The position numbers and the translations under genes are program-made. The notes below the pieces were generated by a model, which was not told where the DNA came from, did not search any database, and saw only the letters and a program-made list of their open reading frames with translations. Below are positions 1 to 8,428 of a DNA stretch of 59,103 nt, piece by piece. The stretch comes from Prevotella sp. (lineage in GTDB: Bacteria; Bacteroidota; Bacteroidia; Bacteroidales; Bacteroidaceae): the NCBI GenBank assembly GCA_017561825.1, contig JAFZBK010000011.1, positions 1 to 59,103 on the forward strand, read 5' to 3'. Position 1 is the first letter of the stretch; each line of letters starts with the position of its first letter.

Positions 1-2
1 CA

Positions 3-530
<528 letters not shown>

Positions 531-638
531 GCAGCGAGTGCAATGCTAAGCTTGCTTGGAAATTGCCGAGTCGCGTTTTTCAGTCGACGAAGTCAATTGA
601 AATAAGAAATAAGCAATTAGCGAATATCATAAAAAATT

Positions 639-669
639 GCCGTCCGATTTTGTCGGGCGGCATTTTTTT
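639..669 (+). terminator. Intrinsic terminator after gap
   Basis: A 9-bp stem (GCCGTCCGA / TCGGGCGGC, one G-U pair) with a TTTTG loop is followed directly by a run of eight T. The loop also contains the TTTG that serves as the -33 box of the next promoter. Confidence 0.9.
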
Positions 670-679
670 TGTATTTTTG
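649..679 (+). promoter_or_regulatory. Bacteroidota-type promoter for the gene at 702
   Basis: The -33 box TTTG (649-652) and the -7 box TATTTTTG (672-679) are separated by 19 bp, which matches the Bacteroidota consensus TTTG-N19-20-TAnnTTTG. The -33 box lies in the loop of the upstream terminator. Confidence 0.75.
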
Positions 680-701
680 CAGTCAACACAATAACAATCA
701 A

Positions 702-1280
702 ATGAAGAATATGAAAAGAACGTTCCTAATAGCCATTGGTCTCTGCTGTTTGTTGACAACCGGAGCCCAATCGTCACCCGCAGCCAAGGCGCGTGTGGCA
801 GAGATCCGCAAACTATATACACAGGCCAAACAGGACATCGCCAACAGTGAGAAGTTGGCCAAGGAAGGTACCCCTGCCAATGAGACCGTGGTGAACAGTA
901 ACTATATGATGCCGGGTAGTGGTCCTGGTAAATGTACTACCCATTACTACTACACCCTGCAGGAGGATGAGAACCTGGGGCGTTATTTCTTCACCCCTTA
1001 CTTCATCACCAACAGCTATAACGTGGCTGCCCATACCTACTATCAGGAGTTCCTGTACGACAAGGAGGGTGACCTGGTGTTCTACTATGAGAAGAACAAC
1101 CAGAGTGGAAAGGATGAAGAAACTCGTCTGTACTTCGGAAGTGAGGCACAGGGGGGAGGTGATGAAGGACTGGTGCATGAGATCAATTCCGGGAGTCGTA
1201 CGATGGAACCATCATTCGCCAGTAGGGTAGGCTATGAACTGACCAATGCCTTCCATCTGCTGATGAATCGGGAATTCTGA
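702..1280 (+). CDS. Secreted protein of unknown function
   Basis: Unrecognised exported protein of about 192 residues. The ATG at 702 (MKNMKRT) or at 711 is preferred to the earlier in-frame TTG at 669, because that TTG lies in the -7 promoter box. A signal peptide is clear: Lys/Arg start, hydrophobic core LIAIGLCCLLTTG, then AQSS. The middle has an aromatic-rich stretch (CTTHYYYTLQ) and a probable beta-rich fold. It is the first gene of a co-directional group with the next secreted protein 44 bp downstream. No function is proposed. Confidence 0.75.
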   Translation: MKNMKRTFLIAIGLCCLLTTGAQSSPAAKARVAEIRKLYTQAKQDIANSEKLAKEGTPANETVVNSNYMMPGSGPGKCTTHYYYTLQEDENLGRYFFTPYFITNSYNVAAHTYYQEFLYDKEGDLVFYYEKNNQSGKDEETRLYFGSEAQGGGDEGLVHEINSGSRTMEPSFASRVGYELTNAFHLLMNREF

Positions 1281-1324
1281 AACCATACAGGTATATTATA
1301 TATAATAAGGTGTAATAACAGACC

Positions 1325-2602
1325 ATGAAGAGATTGTTGGTATTTTGTTTGATGGCTATCATCGCCGGGGTCGTGCAGGCTCAGACTACCCGTCATGAAC
1401 GGAGTGAGTTCTCGTTCAAGAACACCAAGGTGAAAAATGACGATGGGGAGATCTCGCATGTGAAGCTGGGTGCCTATGTGGGTAACCAGCTCGTCAAGGA
1501 GTACACGCTTGAGTTGCCTGTCCCTGTTCCTGAGGATATGGCAGAACTTATCGGAAGGGTTTCTGAGGAGGACCTGAACTTCGATGGTTATCCTGATGTG
1601 AACGTCTATCTGGGTTATATGGGCGGTTTTGCCAACAATACGTGGCACGAAGCATTGTTATGGGATCAGCAACAGCGTTGTTTCGTTGAGGCAGAGGACT
1701 TCTCTGGTATTGGTGAGCCGATGTGTGATGCGGAGACAAAAAGCATCAGTACCGTACTGAGTGCCGGTCCTGACCATAGGGTTTCCTCTTATTACCGATG
1801 GAAGGGGAACAAGCTGGTGAAATATTTCGAGAACACATGGGCGATAGAAGATGATGAATACGTGAACTTCGACGGTCTGCTGAACTACCCCTGTCATCGC
1901 TTTGATGCCATGCTCGACGGACGGATTCCCGTCAACATCGTTTTCCAAAGAACGGATGATGATGTGGTGGCAGGCTATATCTTCTATCCCAAGGCAAAGA
2001 ATCCCGCACCCATCATGGTTGCAGGGACTGTTACTCAGTACGAAGGTACTGACTACTACCACATGTACGAATATCAGTCGGACGGTATCATCTCGGGCGA
2101 GATTGCCATCGAATACAAGAAGGAGGACGAGTGGAAAGAGGTGATGACGGGTACTTGGAAGAATCCCAAAACCGAGAAGGAACTGGTGATGAACAATATG
2201 AGTTACAGTCGTGAGATGCCCAAGTGGTTCACGCAGTCGCTCCTTACTCCCGAAGATCCTGGTAATATCGGCAAGGAATACTCCTTCCAGAAATGGGATC
2301 AGAATTACCAGTCGATGATGGGCGGACATATCACCTTCCGTGCTGCTGGCAAGAACCATGTGCATTTCGAGTGCGGGAACGTGCGGCACAATATCGCAGA
2401 GGGTGGAAGTGAGACAGGGCGTCCCGCAGAACTCAAGGGCAACAGGTTCGAATACCGCGATGTCAATGAGTGCGGCTATGGCTTCAGTGCCACCTTCTAT
2501 CCGCGATTTGTGGTATTGAATACTATTACCGGCAATGAGTCGCTCGAGTGCTTCGGCATGGGTGCTGCATTTGATGGTATATATATTAAAGTAAAACAAT
2601 AG
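1325..2602 (+). CDS. Secreted protein with a DxNxDGxxD calcium-type motif
   Basis: An exported protein of 425 residues with a signal peptide (MKRLLVFCLMAIIAGVVQAQ). Around residues 83-93 it carries EDLNFDGYPDVNVYLG, a DxNxDGxxD-like loop of the kind found in calcium-binding or VCBS/EF-type repeats. This is followed by aromatic residues and a WHEALLWD segment seen in Bacteroidota exported proteins of unknown function. It lies between another secreted protein and the DUF5020 gene (7 bp gap), so cotranscription is likely. The family is not recognised with certainty. Confidence 0.75.
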   Translation: MKRLLVFCLMAIIAGVVQAQTTRHERSEFSFKNTKVKNDDGEISHVKLGAYVGNQLVKEYTLELPVPVPEDMAELIGRVSEEDLNFDGYPDVNVYLGYMGGFANNTWHEALLWDQQQRCFVEAEDFSGIGEPMCDAETKSISTVLSAGPDHRVSSYYRWKGNKLVKYFENTWAIEDDEYVNFDGLLNYPCHRFDAMLDGRIPVNIVFQRTDDDVVAGYIFYPKAKNPAPIMVAGTVTQYEGTDYYHMYEYQSDGIISGEIAIEYKKEDEWKEVMTGTWKNPKTEKELVMNNMSYSREMPKWFTQSLLTPEDPGNIGKEYSFQKWDQNYQSMMGGHITFRAAGKNHVHFECGNVRHNIAEGGSETGRPAELKGNRFEYRDVNECGYGFSATFYPRFVVLNTITGNESLECFGMGAAFDGIYIKVKQ

Positions 2603-2609
2603 GTGTAAG

Positions 2610-3305
2610 ATGAAAAGATTATTGACAACAGGACTGATGACAATTGCTGTCATCGCAATGCAGGCTCAGAACATCCAGCTTCATTATGATTTAGGTAGGA
2701 ATATCTATCCTAACGAGGAGGCAGGCAGACCGAAGGTAACGATGACCTTGGAAGAGTTCAAGCTTGACTATTGGGGATCATGGTTCTATTTCGTGGATGT
2801 GGATTTCAGTAGGAAGTTCACGGAGAGTGCTTATACGGAGATTTCCCGTGAACTGAATCTATATGGGAACTATGCCGCTCATGTGGAGTATAATGGCGGA
2901 TTGAGTAAGAGTGGCAGCTTTCAGCAGGCGGTTCTGGTGGGTATGGCCTATAACGGATGGAACCCTGCTCTTTCTGCTACCTACTCGTTGCAGCTGATGT
3001 ATAAACGCTATTTCAAGAGCTATGACTATACGTCTTCTTACCATAGTATGCAGCTTACTGGTGTGTGGTACCTGCCGTTTGGAAAGTGGTCTTGCTCGGG
3101 GTTCATTGATCTCTGGCGAGGCGAGAAAGCCAACCATCACGGTCAGCTGGTTCTTCTCACGGAACCTCAGCTCTGGTACAACGCCACTAAACACCTGAGC
3201 ATCGGTACGGAGTGCGAGATCAGCAATAACTTCATCTATAATACGTACAACGACAAATCCTTCTTCGTCAATCCCACCCTCGCACTGAAGTGGAGGTTCT
3301 ACTAA
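2610..3305 (+). CDS. DUF5020-type outer-membrane protein, Tsx-like channel
   Basis: A 231-residue exported protein with signal peptide MKRLLTTGLMTIAVIAMQAQ and then NIQLHYDLGRNIY, which I recognise as the start of DUF5020 proteins of Bacteroidota. The alternating aromatic/polar strands and the C-terminal LALKWRFY (terminal aromatic residue) suggest an outer-membrane beta barrel related to nucleoside channels of the Tsx type. The next gene, 26 bp downstream, is a nucleobase permease, which fits uptake of nucleosides or nucleobases across both membranes. The family call is good; the substrate is inferred from context. Confidence 0.8.
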   Translation: MKRLLTTGLMTIAVIAMQAQNIQLHYDLGRNIYPNEEAGRPKVTMTLEEFKLDYWGSWFYFVDVDFSRKFTESAYTEISRELNLYGNYAAHVEYNGGLSKSGSFQQAVLVGMAYNGWNPALSATYSLQLMYKRYFKSYDYTSSYHSMQLTGVWYLPFGKWSCSGFIDLWRGEKANHHGQLVLLTEPQLWYNATKHLSIGTECEISNNFIYNTYNDKSFFVNPTLALKWRFY

Positions 3306-3331
3306 TCTAAGGACACTATCAACATCAAAAG

Positions 3332-4534
3332 ATGAACAGTCAAACGCTAACCCCGGCACGCAAGACCATCGTGGGCGTGCAATTCCTTTTCGTGGCCTTC
3401 GGTTCCACCGTACTGGTGCCACTGCTTATCGGATTAGATCCTGCTACGGCATTGCTGACTGCAGGTGTAGGTACCTTTATCTTCCATCTGGTGACAAAAG
3501 GTGTCGTGCCCATCTTCCTTGGAAGCAGCTTCGCCTTCATCGCCCCGATCATGGCGGCTTCGAAACAGTGGGGTATGCCAGGTACAATCGCGGGAATTGC
3601 CGGCGTTGCCTTGGTGTATTTCTTGATGTCGGCACTTATCAAATGGCAGGGAAAGAAGTTTCTGGATCGTTTCTTCCCTCCTGTAGTCATAGGACCGGTC
3701 ATCATCCTCATCGGCTTGTCGTTGTCGCCTGCCGCTGTGGATATGGCGAAGAACAACTGGCTGCTGGCATTTATCTCGCTTATAACTGCAATTATAGTGC
3801 TTACGTTTGCCAAAGGATTGTTAAAGCTGGTGCCTGTGGTATGTGGTATCATCGTTGGCTATATCGTTGCTGTTTGTATGGGACTGATCGACTTCACGCC
3901 AGTGAGGGAGGCTCCATGGTTCGCCCTACCGCAGAGCATAGCACATTTCCAACTGCCCCAGTTTGCATGGGAGCCGTTTGTGTTCATGATCCCTGTGGCC
4001 ATCGCTCCTGTGATTGAGCATATCGGTGACGTGTATGTGGTGAGCGAGGTGGCTGAAAAGGACTTCGTGAAAGATCCCGGTCTTCATCGTACGATGCTGG
4101 GCGACGGTCTTGCCTGTCTGTTCGCCTCGTTGTTCTGCGGTCCTCCTGTAACCACCTATAGTGAGGTGACAGGTGCCATGCAGATTACCCGTGTAACGCA
4201 TCCACAGGTGATCCGCATCGCGGCAACCACGGCTATCATCTTCTCGGTCATTGCCAAGCTGAACGCCCTGCTGCGAAGCATTCCTGACGCTGTGCTCGGC
4301 GGTATCATGCTCCTGCTCTTCGGTACGATAGCCAGTGTAGGCGTAAAGAACCTGATTAATCATAAGGTAGATCTCAATCAGACACGTAACATCATCATCG
4401 TCAGTGTCATGCTGACCATGGGTATTGGCGGTGCCGTTCTAAACTTCGGCTCGTTCTCCATGAGCGGAATCGGTCTTTCTGCCATCATCGGCGTATTGCT
4501 CAACCTCCTGTTGCCGGCAACGAAAGAAGAATAA
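3332..4534 (+). CDS. uraA: Uracil/xanthine permease, NCS2 family
   Basis: An inner-membrane nucleobase:proton symporter of 400 residues with roughly 12-14 hydrophobic segments. Family features are GSSFAFIAPI near residue 70, EHIGDVYVVSE near residue 229 (TM8 carboxylate) and TYSEVTGAMQITRVT near residue 276 (TM10 Glu), followed by GGIMLLLFGTIASVGVKNL. The length matches UraA-type proteins. It follows the DUF5020 barrel gene by 26 bp, suggesting a two-membrane uptake pair. Uracil is the likeliest substrate, but xanthine or another base cannot be excluded. Confidence 0.9.
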   Translation: MNSQTLTPARKTIVGVQFLFVAFGSTVLVPLLIGLDPATALLTAGVGTFIFHLVTKGVVPIFLGSSFAFIAPIMAASKQWGMPGTIAGIAGVALVYFLMSALIKWQGKKFLDRFFPPVVIGPVIILIGLSLSPAAVDMAKNNWLLAFISLITAIIVLTFAKGLLKLVPVVCGIIVGYIVAVCMGLIDFTPVREAPWFALPQSIAHFQLPQFAWEPFVFMIPVAIAPVIEHIGDVYVVSEVAEKDFVKDPGLHRTMLGDGLACLFASLFCGPPVTTYSEVTGAMQITRVTHPQVIRIAATTAIIFSVIAKLNALLRSIPDAVLGGIMLLLFGTIASVGVKNLINHKVDLNQTRNIIIVSVMLTMGIGGAVLNFGSFSMSGIGLSAIIGVLLNLLLPATKEE

Positions 4535-4568
4535 ACGACAAGAAGCGTGTAGATTCAGATATTTTGTA

Positions 4569-4576
4569 TATCTTTG
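4569..4576 (+). promoter_or_regulatory. -7 box upstream of the small beta-grasp gene
   Basis: TATCTTTG matches TAnnTTTG. No clear -33 TTTG lies 19-20 bp upstream. If used, transcription would begin only about 8 nt before the ATG at 4588. Confidence 0.5.
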
Positions 4577-4587
4577 CCGAGGAATCC

Positions 4588-4794
4588 ATGAGAGTGAAAG
4601 TAAATAGACGATACGTGGAGGTGTTCGAAGGAGCCAAGGTGAAACATGCCCTGCTCAGATACTTCGTCGCCAAGGACCTTGACAGACAGCTGATACCTAC
4701 TGTGGAGGTGTTCGACGCATGGGGGCATCCGATTGACCACGATGCTCCTTTGAAAGAAAACCAGAAGATAAAATTCAAAGAAAAGAAGATATGA
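4588..4794 (+). CDS. Small beta-grasp (ThiS/MoaD-like) protein, function unknown
   Basis: A 68-residue protein beginning MRVKVNRRYVEVFEGAK; the earlier in-frame TTG at 4564 is rejected because it overlaps the promoter box. The pattern is beta hairpin, helix (KHALLRYFVAK), then VEVFDAWGHPIDHDAPLKEN and a final strand KIKFKE. This resembles the beta-grasp fold of ThiS/MoaD proteins, including the typical 'xPLKExxxI' turn. The C-terminal GlyGly needed for sulfur carriage is absent (it ends KEKKI), so sulfur transfer is unlikely. The stop overlaps the next ATG by 4 bp, indicating translational coupling with the metallophosphatase. Confidence 0.75.
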   Translation: MRVKVNRRYVEVFEGAKVKHALLRYFVAKDLDRQLIPTVEVFDAWGHPIDHDAPLKENQKIKFKEKKI

Positions 4795-6218
4795 GAAGAA
4801 GACTACTAATCGTGTTGGCCGCCTTTTGGTCGCTGACGCTTTTTGCAGAGAAGAAAGAAGTGCATATCCTGTCGGCCAACGATATGCATGCAGCCATCGA
4901 GGCCTTCCCCCAGTTGGCTGATATCGTTGACAGTCTGCGAACGCTTTATCCATCCTTGCTGGTCTTGTCAGCAGGTGACAACCGTACAGGTGAGCCGTTG
5001 AACGACCGCTACGAGATCCCTGCCTATCCCATGGTGGCACTGATGAACCAGGTGGGTTTCAATGCCTCTACCTTGGGGAATCATGAGTTCGACTCCCGTC
5101 AGAAGGGCATGGCACAACTTATCAGCATGTCGAACTTCCGTCATATATGCGCCAACATCCAGCCGGATTCCGAATGGGGAATCCATTGCATCCCATACCA
5201 GTTATTCGATGTGGAAGGAGTGAAAGTTGGTGTGGTAGGTGTTGTGCAGATCGGACAAAGGGGTATTCCTGATTCCCATCCCGATAATGTGAAGGGCATC
5301 TCCTTCCTGCCCGTCAAAGAGACGGTACAGGAGTATAAGTGGTTGCGCGACCAGTGCGACGTGACCATCCTGCTTTCGCATATTGGTTATGAGGATGATG
5401 TGGAGCTGTCGAAGGATGTGCCCTGGATTGACCTGATCATTGGCGGACATACCCACACACAACTGGATGGCGGAGAGATACACAACGGTGTCCTGATCAC
5501 TCAGAATGAAAACCGACTGAAGAAGGTGACACATACCACACTTGTTGTTGATAACGGTAAGGTGGTGGAGAAGAAGGCGGAGAATATCAATGTGCGGACA
5601 TGGCCGAAGAAGAACAAGGTGGTGGCCGACATGGTACAAAGCTTCAGTGATAACCCCGAGTTCCATCGTCAGCTGACCGTCGCTGAGGCACCTTTCAACG
5701 GTTATGAGGAACTGGGATGTATGGTCTGCGATGCCTTTATCGGTGAGACCGGTGCTGATGTGGCTATCCAGAACACTGGTGGAATCCGCTATGAGGAGAA
5801 GGCCGCAGGACCTATCACGGTGAGTGACATCCTTCAGCTGGATCCCTTCGGCAACGAAGCCGTGGAGCTGATGCTCACTGGGGATGAGTTGCGTAAGATG
5901 CTGATTGCCTGTGGAGAAAGCGACGGTTATGGATTCCCCAGGATAGGAGGAATCAAGTGCGATGTGACTTATGAAAAGGGTGATCCACAGCATATCAAGG
6001 ATCTGAAGGTTTATACCCTTGACGGTAAGAAACTCAATATGAAGAAGACCTACCGTGTGGTGACCAGTAGCTATGTGGTGTCGATTTGCGACTCTCCAAG
6101 GAAGGATCAGGGACATAGTCTGAACAGACAGACAGCCGACTTGATTATCAACTATCTGGAGAAACAGCCGAGTGTCAACTACCAAGGTATGCGACGGGTG
6201 AACCGCATCGTGAAATAA
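4791..6218 (+). CDS. Exported bifunctional metallophosphatase/5'-nucleotidase
   Basis: UshA/5'-nucleotidase family hydrolase of 475 residues, exported to the periplasm (signal peptide MRRRLLIVLAAFWSLTLFA). Metal-binding motifs are visible in order: SANDMHA (D31, H33), SAGDN (D63), GNHEFD (96-101), LLSHIGYEDD and GGHTHTQ near 217-223. The C-terminal nucleotidase domain contains NTGGIR and LDPFGN. It is translationally coupled to the small beta-grasp gene, and miaA follows after 6 bp. Removal of phosphate from nucleotides would fit the nucleobase permease nearby. Confidence 0.92.
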   Translation: MRRRLLIVLAAFWSLTLFAEKKEVHILSANDMHAAIEAFPQLADIVDSLRTLYPSLLVLSAGDNRTGEPLNDRYEIPAYPMVALMNQVGFNASTLGNHEFDSRQKGMAQLISMSNFRHICANIQPDSEWGIHCIPYQLFDVEGVKVGVVGVVQIGQRGIPDSHPDNVKGISFLPVKETVQEYKWLRDQCDVTILLSHIGYEDDVELSKDVPWIDLIIGGHTHTQLDGGEIHNGVLITQNENRLKKVTHTTLVVDNGKVVEKKAENINVRTWPKKNKVVADMVQSFSDNPEFHRQLTVAEAPFNGYEELGCMVCDAFIGETGADVAIQNTGGIRYEEKAAGPITVSDILQLDPFGNEAVELMLTGDELRKMLIACGESDGYGFPRIGGIKCDVTYEKGDPQHIKDLKVYTLDGKKLNMKKTYRVVTSSYVVSICDSPRKDQGHSLNRQTADLIINYLEKQPSVNYQGMRRVNRIVK

Positions 6219-6224
6219 CGTTCC

Positions 6225-7181
6225 ATGAGGAGGTTGATAACGATACTCGGTCCTACTGCCTGTGGCAAGACCTCTCTTGCCGTGGCTCTCGCTGCGAGAA
6301 TCGGCGGGGAGATTATCAGTGGTGATAGTCGTCAGGTCTACCGCCGAATGGATATCGGAACTGGTAAGGACTTGGATGATTATACGATAAAGATCAAAGA
6401 TGAAAGAATTGAGATTCCCTATCATCTGATCGATATCTGTGAACCGGGAACCAAGTACAACCTCTTTCAATACCAACATGATTTCCTTCAAGCATACGAG
6501 GATATCACAAGTAGGAGAGCACAGCCCATCCTTTGCGGAGGAACAGGACTGTATATTGAGTCGGTACTGAAAGGCTACTCACTGTCGCCTGTTCCCCAGA
6601 ACCCGGAACTGAGAGCGCAGTTGGCTAACAGGTCGTTGGAGGAACTGACCGCGATGCTTGTTGACCTGAAGAAGCAGACGGGCTCGAACATGCATAACCG
6701 CACCGATGTGGATACCGTGCAACGTGCCATCCGTGCCATCGAGATAGAAACGTATAACCTGCATACCCCGATGGAGGAACGACAGTTCCCGATGATACCC
6801 TATATAATAATAGGTGTGGATGTGGATCGGGAGATAAGAAGGCAACGGATTACCCAACGACTCCAGCAACGTCTGGAGGAAGGGATGGTGGATGAGGTGA
6901 AAGGACTGCTGGATAGTGGTATTCCGGCTGATGATCTGATCTACTATGGATTGGAGTATAAGTACGTCACGGAGAATGTCATCGGTAAGCTCTCCTACGA
7001 CGAGATGTTCCGTCAGTTGGAGATTGCCATCCACCAGTTTGCCAAACGACAGATGACGTGGTTTCGGGGCATGGAAAGACGAGGATTCAAGATCCATTGG
7101 CTGCCCGCACCGTTCCTTCCTGAAGGAGGGGGGATGGAGCATGCCGTGGATCATATCATAGATATTCTAAAAACTCAATAA
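6225..7181 (+). CDS. miaA: tRNA dimethylallyltransferase
   Basis: Adds the dimethylallyl group to A37 of tRNAs reading UNN codons. The protein has 318 residues, normal length. The P-loop GPTACGKTS is at residues 9-17, followed by ISGDSRQVYRRMDIGTGK and FCGGTGLYIE-type motifs (LCGGTGLYIESVL near 105). The C-terminal half carries the MVDEVKGLL and FAKRQMTWFRG motifs. Bacteroidota often have two miaA copies; this may be one of a pair, which cannot be judged from the window. It sits 6 bp after the metallophosphatase and 1 bp before the next gene, so it is within an operon. Confidence 0.95.
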   Translation: MRRLITILGPTACGKTSLAVALAARIGGEIISGDSRQVYRRMDIGTGKDLDDYTIKIKDERIEIPYHLIDICEPGTKYNLFQYQHDFLQAYEDITSRRAQPILCGGTGLYIESVLKGYSLSPVPQNPELRAQLANRSLEELTAMLVDLKKQTGSNMHNRTDVDTVQRAIRAIEIETYNLHTPMEERQFPMIPYIIIGVDVDREIRRQRITQRLQQRLEEGMVDEVKGLLDSGIPADDLIYYGLEYKYVTENVIGKLSYDEMFRQLEIAIHQFAKRQMTWFRGMERRGFKIHWLPAPFLPEGGGMEHAVDHIIDILKTQ

Positions 7182-7182
7182 G

Positions 7183-8403
7183 ATGAAAAGATTATTGTTC
7201 TTACTAACCGTTGGATGCTTTTCTGTTCTCGCCTCAAAGGCGCAGGATCAGCATTTTGAGAGTACTCCGCTGGAGGTGATCGATAAAGGATGGAGCACCA
7301 AGACCATTGACAACGTGATAAACGGCAGCTTCGGCATTATGCTGGAACGGTTCGACCAGACATGGCCCACATGGATGGTGGGTTCCATCAGGAACACGAT
7401 GGAGCAGGGCCTTTCCAAAGAGGTGCTGGATGATGAGACGGAACTTACCGTTACCATCGATAGCAAGAATGGTTATGTGTCGGTGGGCGATGGTGGTACT
7501 GACGGAGAGTATATGTCTGCCTGTTATTGGAACCGTTCCAACGGTCATAAGCTCTTGGCGGTCCTTTTGGGCAAGCCTACGGATCCCTGCATCGAGGTAT
7601 TATGCACCTACGACTACGATCCGCAGAAGAAAACGCTCACCCCGGAACCTGATATCCTGAAGGGTTACCGTTGGGGTGACAAGGGAGAGTTCAAGCAGAT
7701 ATTCTGTAAACTGCCGAAGAAAGGTAAGAACGTAATCGTAGAAGATTGGAGCGGTGACGACGGTCCTGTACTGCATACGTTCACCTGGGATGGCATGAAG
7801 CCTGTATATGCCAAGACAGAACCCTATGTGTTTGATGATGGTTTGAATGACATCACCGTCAGTTTCAATGGCGCATCACCTACTATCAAGGACTTTGTGT
7901 CGGCCCTGCTCTCGCAAAGGGATGAGACAGATGAGTCTCTTAATGGGTTGAGGGAAGCATGGGGTTTCTACAAAAATGGCATGAAACAGATGCCGGGAGA
8001 TGATCTCATCGTGGATGTGCAGAATGGGTATGTGGGTTATGTATCCGTTGATACCGACGATGACAACACCAATCGACAGGTTATCGAGTGCTGCTATTGG
8101 AACTATGCTGACAAGAAACATAAGTTAGTGGCTATTTCCAACGACTGGTACATGAACGGTAAACCCGTGGTCGGACAATACACAGGTATCACATTCTACA
8201 AGTACGACAATGCCTCGCGCACCATGAAAGTGATCTATCCCGATGATATTGGTGGCATCACCCTCGAGGCACCTCAGGGTACGACGGCCACTACACACGC
8301 CCTGCCCCGTCAGGGAAAAACGATGATTTATACCTATTATATCCCTCTAGGAAAGATTGAGAAAAAGTTGATGTGGAACGGTACGCATTTTGTATATCCC
8401 TAA
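7183..8403 (+). CDS. Secreted protein with an internal duplication, function unknown
   Basis: A 406-residue exported protein (signal peptide MKRLLFLLTVGCFSVLASKAQ). Two halves repeat the same plan. In the first half, a helix region is followed by LTVTIDSKNGYVSV, YMSACYWNRSNGHKLLAVLLG and CTYDYDPQKKTL. In the second half the order is LIVDVQNGYVGYVSV, VIECCYWNYADKKHKLVAIS and TFYKYDNASRTM. This is an internal gene duplication of roughly 200 residues. It starts 1 bp after miaA and is followed by a lipoprotein gene after 25 bp. No known family was recognised. Confidence 0.75.
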   Translation: MKRLLFLLTVGCFSVLASKAQDQHFESTPLEVIDKGWSTKTIDNVINGSFGIMLERFDQTWPTWMVGSIRNTMEQGLSKEVLDDETELTVTIDSKNGYVSVGDGGTDGEYMSACYWNRSNGHKLLAVLLGKPTDPCIEVLCTYDYDPQKKTLTPEPDILKGYRWGDKGEFKQIFCKLPKKGKNVIVEDWSGDDGPVLHTFTWDGMKPVYAKTEPYVFDDGLNDITVSFNGASPTIKDFVSALLSQRDETDESLNGLREAWGFYKNGMKQMPGDDLIVDVQNGYVGYVSVDTDDDNTNRQVIECCYWNYADKKHKLVAISNDWYMNGKPVVGQYTGITFYKYDNASRTMKVIYPDDIGGITLEAPQGTTATTHALPRQGKTMIYTYYIPLGKIEKKLMWNGTHFVYP

Positions 8404-8428
8404 AAATGAATAACATCCGTCATTTGGT

